In this document: piece by piece, positions 18,009 to 26,907 of the stretch
How the letters are laid out: every line of letters begins with the position of its first letter
Position numbering within the stretch: position 1 is the stretch's first letter
Assembly (NCBI GenBank): GCA_946415645.1
Contig: CAMKTJ010000019.1
Span: 1-49,534, forward strand
Source: an uncultured Prevotellaceae bacterium
Lineage (GTDB): Bacteria; Bacteroidota; Bacteroidia; Bacteroidales; Bacteroidaceae
Reading direction: 5' to 3'
DNA: 49,534 bases
Notes under the pieces: model-generated
What the model saw: the letters and a program-made list of their open reading frames with translations, nothing else
What the model was told of the DNA's origin: nothing
Database searches by the model: none
Position numbers and translations under genes: made by a program

Positions 18009-19820
18009 TTAGTTGCGAACATATGTTTTGTAGTTCTGCTCCTTGGTGTCCCACCACATACGCTTGTGCCAACTGAAGCCTTTCATACGGTTGTCAATGA
18101 CTTCGTGGTAGTTGTCGTGGTTGTATTCATTCTCTTCCTGAGGATAGTACAGACGTACAGGTTGGCTCATGTTATTCTCCATGTCCTGATATCCGTTCTG
18201 TCCCTGGCCAAACTGTGTGCGCTCGTAGAGGGCGGGGTAGTCGCTGCGGCGCAGGTTAGCCCATGCCTCCAATGGGTTGGCAAAGTGCAAGAACCATGCC
18301 TGGGTGTTGATCTGCTCCTTGGCCTTCTCGGGCTCAGTGCTAAGGGTGTGACTGGCCACGTATTCGGTAATCTCGGCAGTGCTGACAGTACTTGTCTGTG
18401 CATAAACCTTATTGTGAACGGTACCGATGGCTACCTCTATACCACGCTGGTAAAGTGCATTGGCATCCTCGTTGATCCAACCATTCACAGCAGCCTCAGC
18501 TTTCAGGAAGCAAACCTCAGCCCCACTTACTAGCATACCTGGTGTTTCGGGCAGTACATACTCTGTGGCTACGCTACCACGTACTGTCTTGTAGTAATAG
18601 TCTGAAACTACATCCTTTTCTCTGCCTGCGATAAACTCCTGATAATGTTGGCTCTTGGTGACGCAATCAGCATCGGGCCAAGTGAAGTAACCCTGATCCT
18701 GATCGTACCAAGCCCAGCAAGCGGGTACCATCTGTACACCCTTTGTCTTGTCATCATTATCGTATTCAGCAGCCAGGACCTCCTCGGTGAAGTCCTCACG
18801 ACCGATACGGGGGTCGGTGTTGTCACGGAAGTTGTCGTTGATGAAACGGCAGTAGTGGTGCAGACGCGGGTCTTTCTCATCGCGCAGATAGTCATACAGT
18901 GTCATACCAAAGCCTGTGGGCTGTGTCTTGTCCTGGCCGTAGATAATCTCGGCAAAGGCATTGACACGGAAGTCCACATCCTCGTTGCTTGATTCGAAGG
19001 TGAAGGGCTGGTGCAGATACTTCACGTAGGCATTCTCAATGGGATCGAGTGCGCCTTCGTCCTGCATAGCCTCCAGGAACTTGGTCTTTGCCAATTCAGG
19101 GGCTACGTCAGAGATACGCATGGCCAGACGCATCTTAAATGAGTTGGCATAGCGAATCCACATTTTTACGTCACCACCCATGGAGGTTACGTCGGCCTTC
19201 TTGAGGGTCAATGAGTTCAGGTCCTGACGGAAGAGCTCAATGCTGGCATCTATCTCGTCGAACAAGTAATTGTAGATGTCTTCCTGTGTGTCGTACTCTG
19301 GTGTGATAATGCCTCCGTGAGCGGCTTTTCCTGCCTGCTTCACAGGTATATCTCCATAGACATCGGTGAGGATATTAAACAAGTATGCCTTGTGCAGTCG
19401 GATGGCACCCAGCATAGCTTTGTCGTCCTGGCAATTATACTCTGCATCTACAAGGTTCTTGATTCCATTCTGGTAGTGTACATTCCAAAGAGACTGAGAT
19501 ACGTCGTTCTTGTAAAGGTTGGCACCACCCGCATTGGCAGCGTTCCAGCTACCGCCATACATTTGGGTATAGGGAGCCACATAGGCACGTACAGCCTCCA
19601 TAGAACCGAAACTTCCGTATGTAGAGAGGAGTGCGAAGGTAAGCTGATAGGCAGGCTCTGAGACAGATGTCTTGGACTTGTCGGTATTCAGGTCCTCCAT
19701 ATAGCTGTCACTGCATGAGGAAATGAAGAATGAAGAGTGAAGAATGAAGAATGCTGCGCAGAGCCACTTCATTGTTCCTTCCAGACTTCTATTTCCTTTA
19801 TTATATATTATCTGTTTCAT
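18009..19820 (-). CDS. SusD/RagB-type surface lipoprotein of the glycan locus
   Basis: A glycan-binding lid for the SusC encoded just upstream. The frame from 19820 gives 603 residues; an internal ATG at 19772 (MKWLCAAFFILHSSFFISS-C) makes a compact lipoprotein signal and is the more likely start, giving 587 residues. SusD features include QYGGSWNAANAGG-type N-terminal loops, AIRLHKAYLFNILTDVYGDIP, and a C-terminal WFLHFANPLEAWANLRRSDYP region typical of the SusD-like_2 branch. The signal peptide core is encoded by a simple GAAGAATGAAGAGTGAAG-type repeat. It is 80 bases after SusC. Confidence 0.93.
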   Translation of the reverse strand: MKQIIYNKGNRSLEGTMKWLCAAFFILHSSFFISSCSDSYMEDLNTDKSKTSVSEPAYQLTFALLSTYGSFGSMEAVRAYVAPYTQMYGGSWNAANAGGANLYKNDVSQSLWNVHYQNGIKNLVDAEYNCQDDKAMLGAIRLHKAYLFNILTDVYGDIPVKQAGKAAHGGIITPEYDTQEDIYNYLFDEIDASIELFRQDLNSLTLKKADVTSMGGDVKMWIRYANSFKMRLAMRISDVAPELAKTKFLEAMQDEGALDPIENAYVKYLHQPFTFESSNEDVDFRVNAFAEIIYGQDKTQPTGFGMTLYDYLRDEKDPRLHHYCRFINDNFRDNTDPRIGREDFTEEVLAAEYDNDDKTKGVQMVPACWAWYDQDQGYFTWPDADCVTKSQHYQEFIAGREKDVVSDYYYKTVRGSVATEYVLPETPGMLVSGAEVCFLKAEAAVNGWINEDANALYQRGIEVAIGTVHNKVYAQTSTVSTAEITEYVASHTLSTEPEKAKEQINTQAWFLHFANPLEAWANLRRSDYPALYERTQFGQGQNGYQDMENNMSQPVRLYYPQEENEYNHDNYHEVIDNRMKGFSWHKRMWWDTKEQNYKTYVRN

Positions 19821-19900
19821 AATTATACGGTATTAATATTTGTTTTGTGTTGAAGAGCAAAACTGATTCCTTGCTCTTCATTTTTCACTCTTCACTTTCT

Positions 19901-22900
19901 TTAGAACTTCATATTAACATTCAAACCAAAGCTACGACGTGAGGGCAGTGAACCATACTCAAGTCCCATACCTGTGCTACTGTAGTTGGAGTCAGGATCG
20001 ATATTGGGAATATTCTTCCAGATCATGAAGGGGTTACGTGCCACGAATGAGAGGTCAAGACTCTTCACGAACTTGTTGTTGCCTAACAACTTGCTGGGGA
20101 AGCTGTAGGTAAATGTAATCTCACGACACTTGACGTATGAATTGTCATAAACAAACATCGAAGCGGCATTGGTGCGTACATTGTCCCAATAGGTCTGGGG
20201 ATCAATGGCATAGGTGTTCTTCTCTCCTGTGCTGGCAACAATTCCGTCCACAACATAACCGCGGCATTTGCCTGCTTCGCGCCACTGATCCAGCGTCATG
20301 CCGGCCTGTATGCGCTCAGCCTCAGAAGAGTACCATTCCTCGCGACCTTCCAATGTGCGTAAGTCCTTACCTGTGTAGCAGGCGTCTGACATGGTCATAG
20401 AGAAGACGTCAGCGCCGACCTTAACATCGAAACCTGCAGAGAGGCGGAAGTTCTTATAGGTAAAGGTAGTGTAGAAACCACCAGTCCAATCCCATGATGC
20501 ATTACCGATGGTCTTGGTGATATCCTCGTACATAGGCATGCCGGCTTCGTTGACCAGGATCTGTCCCTGCTCGTTTCTCATGAAGTCGCGACCCTTGATA
20601 GAACCGAAGTTCTCTCCAACCTCGGCGCCTACAGAAACACCCATCCAGGGAGCCTTCTCAATCTCGAAATAGTTCATGCCCTCTGTCAGTTCCAGTACTT
20701 TGTTCCAGTTTTTGGAGAAATTGAAACCAAGATCCCAGGCAAAGTCCTTTATTTGCAAGGCACGACCGTTAACGGCAAGTTCTATACCTTCGTTCCTGAT
20801 CTTACCGGCATTTACCAGTGATTCCTTGAAAGATGAAGCAGAGGAGTTGGCCAGACGGATAATTTGGTCACGAGAGGTCTGGTTGTAATATGTGAGGTCG
20901 ATACCCAGACGGTTGTTAAAGAGTTTCAGTTCGGTACCCACTTCAAATGAACGGGTACGGGTTGGCTTCAGTGTGGGATTGGGAACTAAGTCGCCATTGA
21001 TATAGGCAATGTTATAGCCAGAGTAGGAGAACTTGGCGTTTCTGTAGTATTGCTGCAAGAGGAAGGGGTCTGTATCAGAACCAACCTCAGCCCATGAAGC
21101 GCGCAACTTACCAAAGGTCAGATACTTCTTTGCATTGTTGGGAATCAGTTCTGAGAATACCCAACTTCCAGATACAGAGGGATAGACATAGATGTTGTTG
21201 CCTGAGGGCAGGGTAGAGGACTTGTCACCACGTACCGTTGCATCAACATAGTATGTATGCTTGTAGCCCAGACTTGCACTACCATAGAGAGAATTTATCT
21301 GCTTGTTGTACATGTCTTCGTGTGCTGTCTGCTGGCTGTAGTTGCTTATTGACTTCAGGTCTCTGAATACCTCTTCTTTACCTAGTGCGATGGATGTCTT
21401 GTTATCTACCTTATATATACTACCACCGGCAGTAGCATTCAGGTCGAAGTCGCCCCACGAATTATTATACATAGCCAGAATCTCGGCATTCAGGGTGCGG
21501 TTGTTGTATTGCTGGGTGGTCATCTTACCCTTCTGCTCCTGAGGAGAAGAATAGGCGATGTACTCCATAAAGTTCATGTTGTTGATGTCCGTACCAATGG
21601 TACCCTGAATCTTCAGGTGCGGGTTGATGTTATAAATAGCCTTGGCGGCAAAACGATAGACATTCTTGGTGGACTCGTTGGAATTCTTATAAAGATCCCA
21701 GTAGGGGTTCACGTTGTAGATCTGCAAACCGTTCCAATCAGCATAGGTGCCGTCTTCGTTCTGATAATGCTGGAGCCATGCCTGGTCAAAGGTGGTAGCC
21801 AGTGTCATCAGGTTCTTGCCAACGTTGGTGGTAGCACTTGCCAGGGCCGGACGGTTGTTAACACCCTCGCGTGTATAGTTGGCAGTAAAGTCCAGGTCCA
21901 ACTTGCCCAATGAGGTGTTGACACGCAGGTTGAAATTGTCACGGTTCATGTTGCTGTTGGGCAGGATATCCTTGTTACGCATATCGGTGAACGAGAATCG
22001 CATGCCCGTCTTGCCTGAACTGGCAGAGATGATGGCTGTGTTCTGTGCAGTCAGACCGGTACGGAAGAATCCGCTGGCATTGTTGGGAACAATGCTGTAT
22101 GGGTGGTACTGACCATCGAACTCATAATAATGAGAGTAGTCGTCGGCTTTGGGACCCCAACTCATGTTGGTGGCATTACGACCAGAGGTAATATACTTAC
22201 CATGGTCACCCTGACCGTATATCTGCTGGATATTATCCCAGTTAGCGGCCTGTGTATCAAAGGTAAGAGATCCGTTATACTCTACGGAAATCTTCTCCTT
22301 GTCGGCTTTCTTAGTGGTGATAAGGATTACACCATGAGAAGCACGGCTACCATAGAGGGCTGAAGCGGCGGGGCCCTTCAGTACGGTCATGTTCTCGATA
22401 TCATCGGGGTTGATGGCAGAGATACCATCGCCCAGATCGTAACCTCCCTCGGCTGTTGCACCGCCACCAAAGTTGGTGTTGTCCAAGGGTACACCGTCAA
22501 TGACGTAAAGGGGTTGGTTGTTACCAGTCATCTCAGTAGTACCGCGCAGCTGTACGTGAGTTGAACCAGAGGGACCACCGGCAGTGTTCTGTACAACCAG
22601 ACCGGCTACCTTACCTGCCAGTGAGTTGATGACGTTGGTCTCTTTGGCCTTGGTCAGTTCTTCTCCTTTTATCTCAGATACGCCATAACCCAGAGCCTTT
22701 CGGTCACGCTTGATACCAAGAGCGGTGACAACAACCTCGCTAAGCTCGGTCTTGTCCTCTTGCATTATGACCTTCATGCCAGGCTGTGCCTTGACAGTCT
22801 TGGCGGTATAGCCGACGTAACTAATCAGGAGTATGTCTCCGGGTTTACAATTAAGGCGGAATTTACCGTCCATATCAGTAAGAGTACCGTTAGATGTACC

Positions 22901-23089
22901 TTGTACTTTTACTGTAGCTCCAATCAACGGACCAAGGTCATCCTCGATTGTACCAGTAATGACCTGGTCATCTTCAGGGGCTGCCGCTGTCATTCGGGAA
23001 CTACTGGTTGCAGTAGTAGCGATGACCGTCATTGGCATCCACATCATGCCTGCGCTAAGCAGACATAGAAGCATTCTTTTTTTCTTCAT
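19901..23089 (-). CDS. SusC-type TonB-dependent transporter of the glycan locus
   Basis: A 1062-residue outer-membrane importer. N-terminal signal peptide (about 1-25), carboxypeptidase-regulatory-like domain (ITGTIEDDLGPLIGATVKVQ), TonB-box region (LSEVVVTALGIKRD), plug with AGKVAGLVVQNTAGGPSGST and SALYGSRASHGVILITTKK, then the barrel ending SFGLNVNMKF. It opens a transcription unit continuing into SusD and the binding lipoprotein. Upstream lies a -7 box at 23160-23167 and, 40 bases further, an element shared with the GH3-GH5 unit, so it is probably activated by the locus regulator. Confidence 0.96.
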   Translation of the reverse strand: MKKKRMLLCLLSAGMMWMPMTVIATTATSSSRMTAAAPEDDQVITGTIEDDLGPLIGATVKVQGTSNGTLTDMDGKFRLNCKPGDILLISYVGYTAKTVKAQPGMKVIMQEDKTELSEVVVTALGIKRDRKALGYGVSEIKGEELTKAKETNVINSLAGKVAGLVVQNTAGGPSGSTHVQLRGTTEMTGNNQPLYVIDGVPLDNTNFGGGATAEGGYDLGDGISAINPDDIENMTVLKGPAASALYGSRASHGVILITTKKADKEKISVEYNGSLTFDTQAANWDNIQQIYGQGDHGKYITSGRNATNMSWGPKADDYSHYYEFDGQYHPYSIVPNNASGFFRTGLTAQNTAIISASSGKTGMRFSFTDMRNKDILPNSNMNRDNFNLRVNTSLGKLDLDFTANYTREGVNNRPALASATTNVGKNLMTLATTFDQAWLQHYQNEDGTYADWNGLQIYNVNPYWDLYKNSNESTKNVYRFAAKAIYNINPHLKIQGTIGTDINNMNFMEYIAYSSPQEQKGKMTTQQYNNRTLNAEILAMYNNSWGDFDLNATAGGSIYKVDNKTSIALGKEEVFRDLKSISNYSQQTAHEDMYNKQINSLYGSASLGYKHTYYVDATVRGDKSSTLPSGNNIYVYPSVSGSWVFSELIPNNAKKYLTFGKLRASWAEVGSDTDPFLLQQYYRNAKFSYSGYNIAYINGDLVPNPTLKPTRTRSFEVGTELKLFNNRLGIDLTYYNQTSRDQIIRLANSSASSFKESLVNAGKIRNEGIELAVNGRALQIKDFAWDLGFNFSKNWNKVLELTEGMNYFEIEKAPWMGVSVGAEVGENFGSIKGRDFMRNEQGQILVNEAGMPMYEDITKTIGNASWDWTGGFYTTFTYKNFRLSAGFDVKVGADVFSMTMSDACYTGKDLRTLEGREEWYSSEAERIQAGMTLDQWREAGKCRGYVVDGIVASTGEKNTYAIDPQTYWDNVRTNAASMFVYDNSYVKCREITFTYSFPSKLLGNNKFVKSLDLSFVARNPFMIWKNIPNIDPDSNYSSTGMGLEYGSLPSRRSFGLNVNMKF

Positions 23090-23159
23090 GTTAGTGTTGT
23101 TTAAAATAATATTATGTAGTTTTTTGGTTTTTATGTTCCGGATTTTCAGGTTCGTACTG

Positions 23160-23167
23160 CAAAGTTA
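23160..23167 (-). promoter_or_regulatory. -7 box of the SusC operon
   Basis: The minus strand reads TAACTTTG. A correctly spaced -33 box is missing (nearest TTG is 16 bp away), which fits an activator-dependent promoter. Confidence 0.6.
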
Positions 23168-23206
23168 AAATCAAAGCGGATATCAAGGGGTTTGAAAGCC
23201 TTCAAA

Positions 23207-23254
23207 ATGGGTTTGAAGCCTGAAAATTGTCAGTTTTTAGTCCCTTTCTGATAG
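23207..23254 (-). promoter_or_regulatory. Shared upstream element, copy 1 (SusC operon)
   Basis: Matches 36 of 48 positions without gaps to 26846-26893. The core CTATCAGAAAGGG (minus strand) is identical and the second block is AAAACTGACAATTTTCAG. It begins 40 bases upstream of the -7 box. Probable regulator binding site. Confidence 0.7.
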
Positions 23255-23276
23255 ATTTTATACTTCTAAATATGTT

Positions 23277-24449
23277 TTACAACATAATGCCTTGCAGTAC
23301 CCAGGGATTCTTTACCTTCAATCCATGATCACGGTCAATGATTCCAAACTTGTCTTTTCCGCTGCCAAAGTGATTGTTGTCCCACACAAAGGTAGAGATA
23401 CCACGTTTCTTGGCCTCGCTGACCAGGAAATGACAGTAATACGTCATGTTCTCATGAATGGCATCGGTAAGACCGCTCTTCTGTCGCTCACAAACTCCCC
23501 ATTCGCCCATCACAAGACCTAAACCTTTGCTGCCCCATGTGTCCACAAGACGGTCAAAGAAATCTGTCATGGTCTTCTCGTTGCTGGGTGAAACCTCACC
23601 TTTGTCCTTGAATGGCTCTCCCCAGAAGTTACATTTGCATTCGCCTGCATAATCCCAGGGATTATAATAATGGAATTCCACACTCATGTAGTTGTTACCG
23701 TTTCCTTCTGCATCTGTAGGGATGATGAAATCTCCGTTGTTGATACCGAATTCCGCGTTGCAGGCATAGGTCTGTACGATGAGGTGACGTTTGGTGTTAT
23801 TTCCGCCTGTGGCACGAACCACGTCAACGAATGTCTGGTTGTAAGAGTTCTGAACAGCCAGATTCTCTGCCTCGGGCTTTCCCCAGTTGTCGCGGATATG
23901 AACCTCGTTGGTACCTGCAAAGGCAACTCTGTAGTCATAGCTGGCAAACTCGCTGGCGATGTTCAGCCATAGAAGGGCCAACTTCTGGTTGTTCTCTTCC
24001 TTAAACTGATTGGTGAGGCGTCCTTCCAGCCATTTGTCGTGATGGGTGTTGATAATCACCTTTAGATCGGCAGCCAGACACCAGTCAACAATCTCTTTTA
24101 CACGTGCCATCCAGGCTTTGTCTATACTCATGGCCATAGGATTGGTGATGTGACATTGCCAACGAATGGGAATACGTACGGCATTGAATCCGGCATCTTT
24201 TACGGCTTTGATGAGTTTCTTTGTCACTACGGGATTCCCCCAGGCGGTCTCTGCCTTGATGCTGTTATCTGCCATGCCAATGGCCATTGCCTCTCCATCC
24301 TGACCGGGTGCCGAGCATTCCAACTGGTTACCCAGATTCCATCCAACAACGCCTGCGTTCCATTCCTTGGCTGTGGGTTGTGCGTTTATTGCTGTGAATT
24401 GACAGAGCAAACAGCACAAAAGGCCAGTGATGATTCTTTTATGTTTCAT
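23277..24449 (-). CDS. GH5 family endoglycanase
   Basis: An exported or periplasmic glycoside hydrolase of family 5, a TIM barrel cleaving beta-linked glucan/mannan-type backbones by the retaining mechanism. ATG at 24449 is chosen because it starts a signal peptide (MKHKRIITGLLCCLLCQFTA, ending INA-Q); in-frame TTG 24485 and ATG 24476 would add residues before it. The 390-residue product shows VVGWNLGNQLE, NAVRIPIRW, INTHHD, the acid/base Glu182 in AGTNEVH, VEFHYYNPWDY and the nucleophile Glu316 in VMGEWG. It has no extra binding domain. It follows the GH3 gene by about 32 bases. The exact subfamily cannot be told by eye. Confidence 0.92.
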   Translation of the reverse strand: MKHKRIITGLLCCLLCQFTAINAQPTAKEWNAGVVGWNLGNQLECSAPGQDGEAMAIGMADNSIKAETAWGNPVVTKKLIKAVKDAGFNAVRIPIRWQCHITNPMAMSIDKAWMARVKEIVDWCLAADLKVIINTHHDKWLEGRLTNQFKEENNQKLALLWLNIASEFASYDYRVAFAGTNEVHIRDNWGKPEAENLAVQNSYNQTFVDVVRATGGNNTKRHLIVQTYACNAEFGINNGDFIIPTDAEGNGNNYMSVEFHYYNPWDYAGECKCNFWGEPFKDKGEVSPSNEKTMTDFFDRLVDTWGSKGLGLVMGEWGVCERQKSGLTDAIHENMTYYCHFLVSEAKKRGISTFVWDNNHFGSGKDKFGIIDRDHGLKVKNPWVLQGIML

Positions 24450-24481
24450 GGCTTGTATTATAAATAAGGTATGCATAACAT

Positions 24482-26764
24482 TCAATTCTCAACACAGGTA
24501 ATATCACAATGCTGATTTCCAATCTGCAACTTGAAGATACCGGGTTCCAAGTGCCACAGTCCGTCAGTTCCTACAAATGCAAGGTCGTTGGCAGGTAGAC
24601 GGAAAGTTACGGTTTGCTGCTGACCAGGCTTGAGTTCTATCTTCTGGAAAGCTCTAAGACGACGGCTCTCGGGAACGATGCTTGCTACCATGTCGCGACT
24701 AAAGAGCAGTACGCTCTCCTTGCCGACACGATTGCCAGTGTTCTTTACATCAATGCTGACAGTTATAACATCTCCATTGCGAAATTCTGATTTGTCAACA
24801 CGCAGGTTGCTATAGGCGAAGGTGGTATAGCTAAGTCCGAAGCCGAAGGGCCATTGCACATTTACCTGAGCATTATAATCATATACACCTTCCATGGTGC
24901 CTGTTTCCTCGCTCACACGATAGTCATAGGTAGTGAGTGAAGCAGAGTGGCGGGGGTAGGTGTAGGGCATACGACCCGAGAAGTTCTCGTCGCCAGCCAA
25001 CAGACGTGCAAGGGCATCACCACCCTCGTTGCCGGGTAACAGGATATCTACTACGGCAGATACCAGAGGCTCTATGTCGTTGATAAGACGGGGACGACCG
25101 CCGTTGATGATAAGGATGATGGGCTTACCTGTAGCAGCCAGTTCCTTAACTAGCTGACGCTGATTGGCAGAGAGTGCCAGGTCGTCAAGGTTTCCGGGTG
25201 TCTCGGCGTATGAGTTCTCGCCTACACAAGCCAGGATGATGTCTGCCTTCTGAGCAGCAGCAACGGCCTTGGCAATCTGTGGCTCATTCTCTTCCCAGTA
25301 TTGTCCCTCATTGTTGTAGGTGACACCAGCCTCGTAGATGATGTTGTCCTTACCGAAACGCTGCTGCATAGCCTCCAGAATGGTGTTCTTTTCAGAAGCG
25401 TATTTGTCGGCATCTTTTCCCTGCCAGGTGTAGCTCCATCCACCGTTCAGACATCTCATAGAGTTAGCGTTAGGTCCTGTTACCAGAATGTGCTTGCCTT
25501 GCTGCAAAGGCAGTATGTTGTTCTGGTTCTTCAGCAGTACCATTGTCTCTACGGCTGCGTCCAGAGCAACTTTTCTATGAGCAGCAGAACCGAATTCAGG
25601 ATAGTCCTTAGGGTTGGTGTTGGGACGTACAAAGAGTCCCATGCGCATCTTCATTCTGAGGATACGACGTACGGCATCGTCTATGCGCTCCATGCTTACA
25701 CGTTCCTCGCGAGCCAGTTCCACCAGCAGGTCGCAGAAGGAAAGGTCATAAGGTTCCATAGTCATATCAATACCTGCGTTGATGGCCATGCAGATGGCAT
25801 CTTTCTTGTTGGCAGCCACCATCTCGCGTTTCCATAGGTTGTCTATATCTGCCCAGTCTGTAACAAGCATTCCGTCCCAGCCGGTCTCTTCCTTGAGCCA
25901 CTGTGTGAGGTATTTGGCATTGATGTGCATGGGTGTTCCGTTTACAGAACCCGAGTTGACCATGACAGAAGTTGCGCCAGCCTCTACACACGCCTTGAAA
26001 GGTGCAAAATGCTTCTCGCGCAACTCGAATTCAGGAAGATAGCTAGGCGTACGGTCTTTACCCGTGCGGGCAATACCGTACGCCATAAAGTGTTTAACAG
26101 AGGTACCTATATGATACCGGTCAAGATTCTTTTCTTTTCCTTGGAATCCTTCAATCATGGTCTTTCCCATAACGGCGTTGACCAGACAGTCTTCGCCGAA
26201 GTTCTCCCAGACACGTGGCCAGCGTGGATCGCGTGACAGGTCGACGGTGGGAGAGTATGTCCATGGGCAGTTAGAGGCTCGGGTTTCATATGCTGTGATG
26301 GTAGCGGCCTTGCGTGCCAGTTCAGGGTTGAAAGAGGCACCCATATTGATGTTCTGTGGGAACAGTGTTCCTCCTAGCGTGTAGGTAGTGCCGTGGTTTT
26401 GGTCGAGACCATAAACGCAGGGGATACCGCAGCCGCGTATTGAATATTCATTGATGGTACTGATGGTCTTATACCAGAATTCAGGCGTCTGAGCCACAGG
26501 ACCCGGTGAGTTCAGGATGGAACCTACCTTATATTTTATTAGGGCGCGTTCCAGTTTGTCTTTGTCCAGAACGAAGTTGTCGCCTTCCCAATGACCGAGG
26601 ACGTCTATGGCCAATTCTGTCATCTGACCTACTTTCTCCTCTAAGGTCATCTTGCTGATGTGTGCATTAATGTCCTGCTCTGTGCGGAGCTTCACTAGCT
26701 GATGATCTGCAAAGACGGTGCATTGAACCGCCAGGAAACATGTTGTTAAGAATAGCTTTTTCAT
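24482..26764 (-). CDS. GH3 family beta-glucosidase
   Basis: A 760-residue periplasmic exo-acting glycosidase, probably releasing glucose from beta-linked oligosaccharides. Signal peptide at residues 1-19 (ends VFA), GH3 N-terminal barrel with GIPCVYGLDQNHG, SRDPRWPRVWENFGED, VKHFMAYG and the nucleophile Asp303 in LVTDWADIDNLW; GH3 C-terminal sandwich (about 405-630) with VLLKNQNNILPL and ILIINGGRP; and a C-terminal fibronectin-III-like domain (about 670-755) with FGFGLSYTTFAYSNL. It is first in a unit with GH5; the shared element and a -7 box lie upstream. Other beta-glycoside specificities of GH3 cannot be excluded. Confidence 0.94.
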   Translation of the reverse strand: MKKLFLTTCFLAVQCTVFADHQLVKLRTEQDINAHISKMTLEEKVGQMTELAIDVLGHWEGDNFVLDKDKLERALIKYKVGSILNSPGPVAQTPEFWYKTISTINEYSIRGCGIPCVYGLDQNHGTTYTLGGTLFPQNINMGASFNPELARKAATITAYETRASNCPWTYSPTVDLSRDPRWPRVWENFGEDCLVNAVMGKTMIEGFQGKEKNLDRYHIGTSVKHFMAYGIARTGKDRTPSYLPEFELREKHFAPFKACVEAGATSVMVNSGSVNGTPMHINAKYLTQWLKEETGWDGMLVTDWADIDNLWKREMVAANKKDAICMAINAGIDMTMEPYDLSFCDLLVELAREERVSMERIDDAVRRILRMKMRMGLFVRPNTNPKDYPEFGSAAHRKVALDAAVETMVLLKNQNNILPLQQGKHILVTGPNANSMRCLNGGWSYTWQGKDADKYASEKNTILEAMQQRFGKDNIIYEAGVTYNNEGQYWEENEPQIAKAVAAAQKADIILACVGENSYAETPGNLDDLALSANQRQLVKELAATGKPIILIINGGRPRLINDIEPLVSAVVDILLPGNEGGDALARLLAGDENFSGRMPYTYPRHSASLTTYDYRVSEETGTMEGVYDYNAQVNVQWPFGFGLSYTTFAYSNLRVDKSEFRNGDVITVSIDVKNTGNRVGKESVLLFSRDMVASIVPESRRLRAFQKIELKPGQQQTVTFRLPANDLAFVGTDGLWHLEPGIFKLQIGNQHCDITCVEN

Positions 26765-26797
26765 TTTGTTTTATGTTTTTTAGGTTGATTTCCATGA

Positions 26798-26805
26798 CAA
26801 AGATA
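26798..26805 (-). promoter_or_regulatory. -7 box of the GH3-GH5 unit
   Basis: The minus strand reads TATCTTTG, 34 bases before the GH3 start. No -33 match at the normal distance, as at the SusC promoter of the same locus. Confidence 0.6.
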
Positions 26806-26845
26806 TTTGATACATCAAAGAAAGCAGGTTAGAAAAACAACAAAA

Positions 26846-26893
26846 AAAGGTTTCAAAACTGAAATATGATAGTTTTGAAACCCTTTCTGATAG
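26846..26893 (-). promoter_or_regulatory. Shared upstream element, copy 2 (GH3-GH5), overlapping a terminator-like hairpin
   Basis: Matches copy 1 (23207-23254) at 36 of 48 bases and begins 41 bases upstream of its -7 box. This copy also contains a perfect inverted repeat with 12-base arms (26849-26860 and 26871-26882) followed on the minus strand by seven Ts, so it may double as the terminator of the regulator gene that ends at 26908. Confidence 0.7.
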
Positions 26894-26907
26894 CTATTGT
26901 ACCCTGT

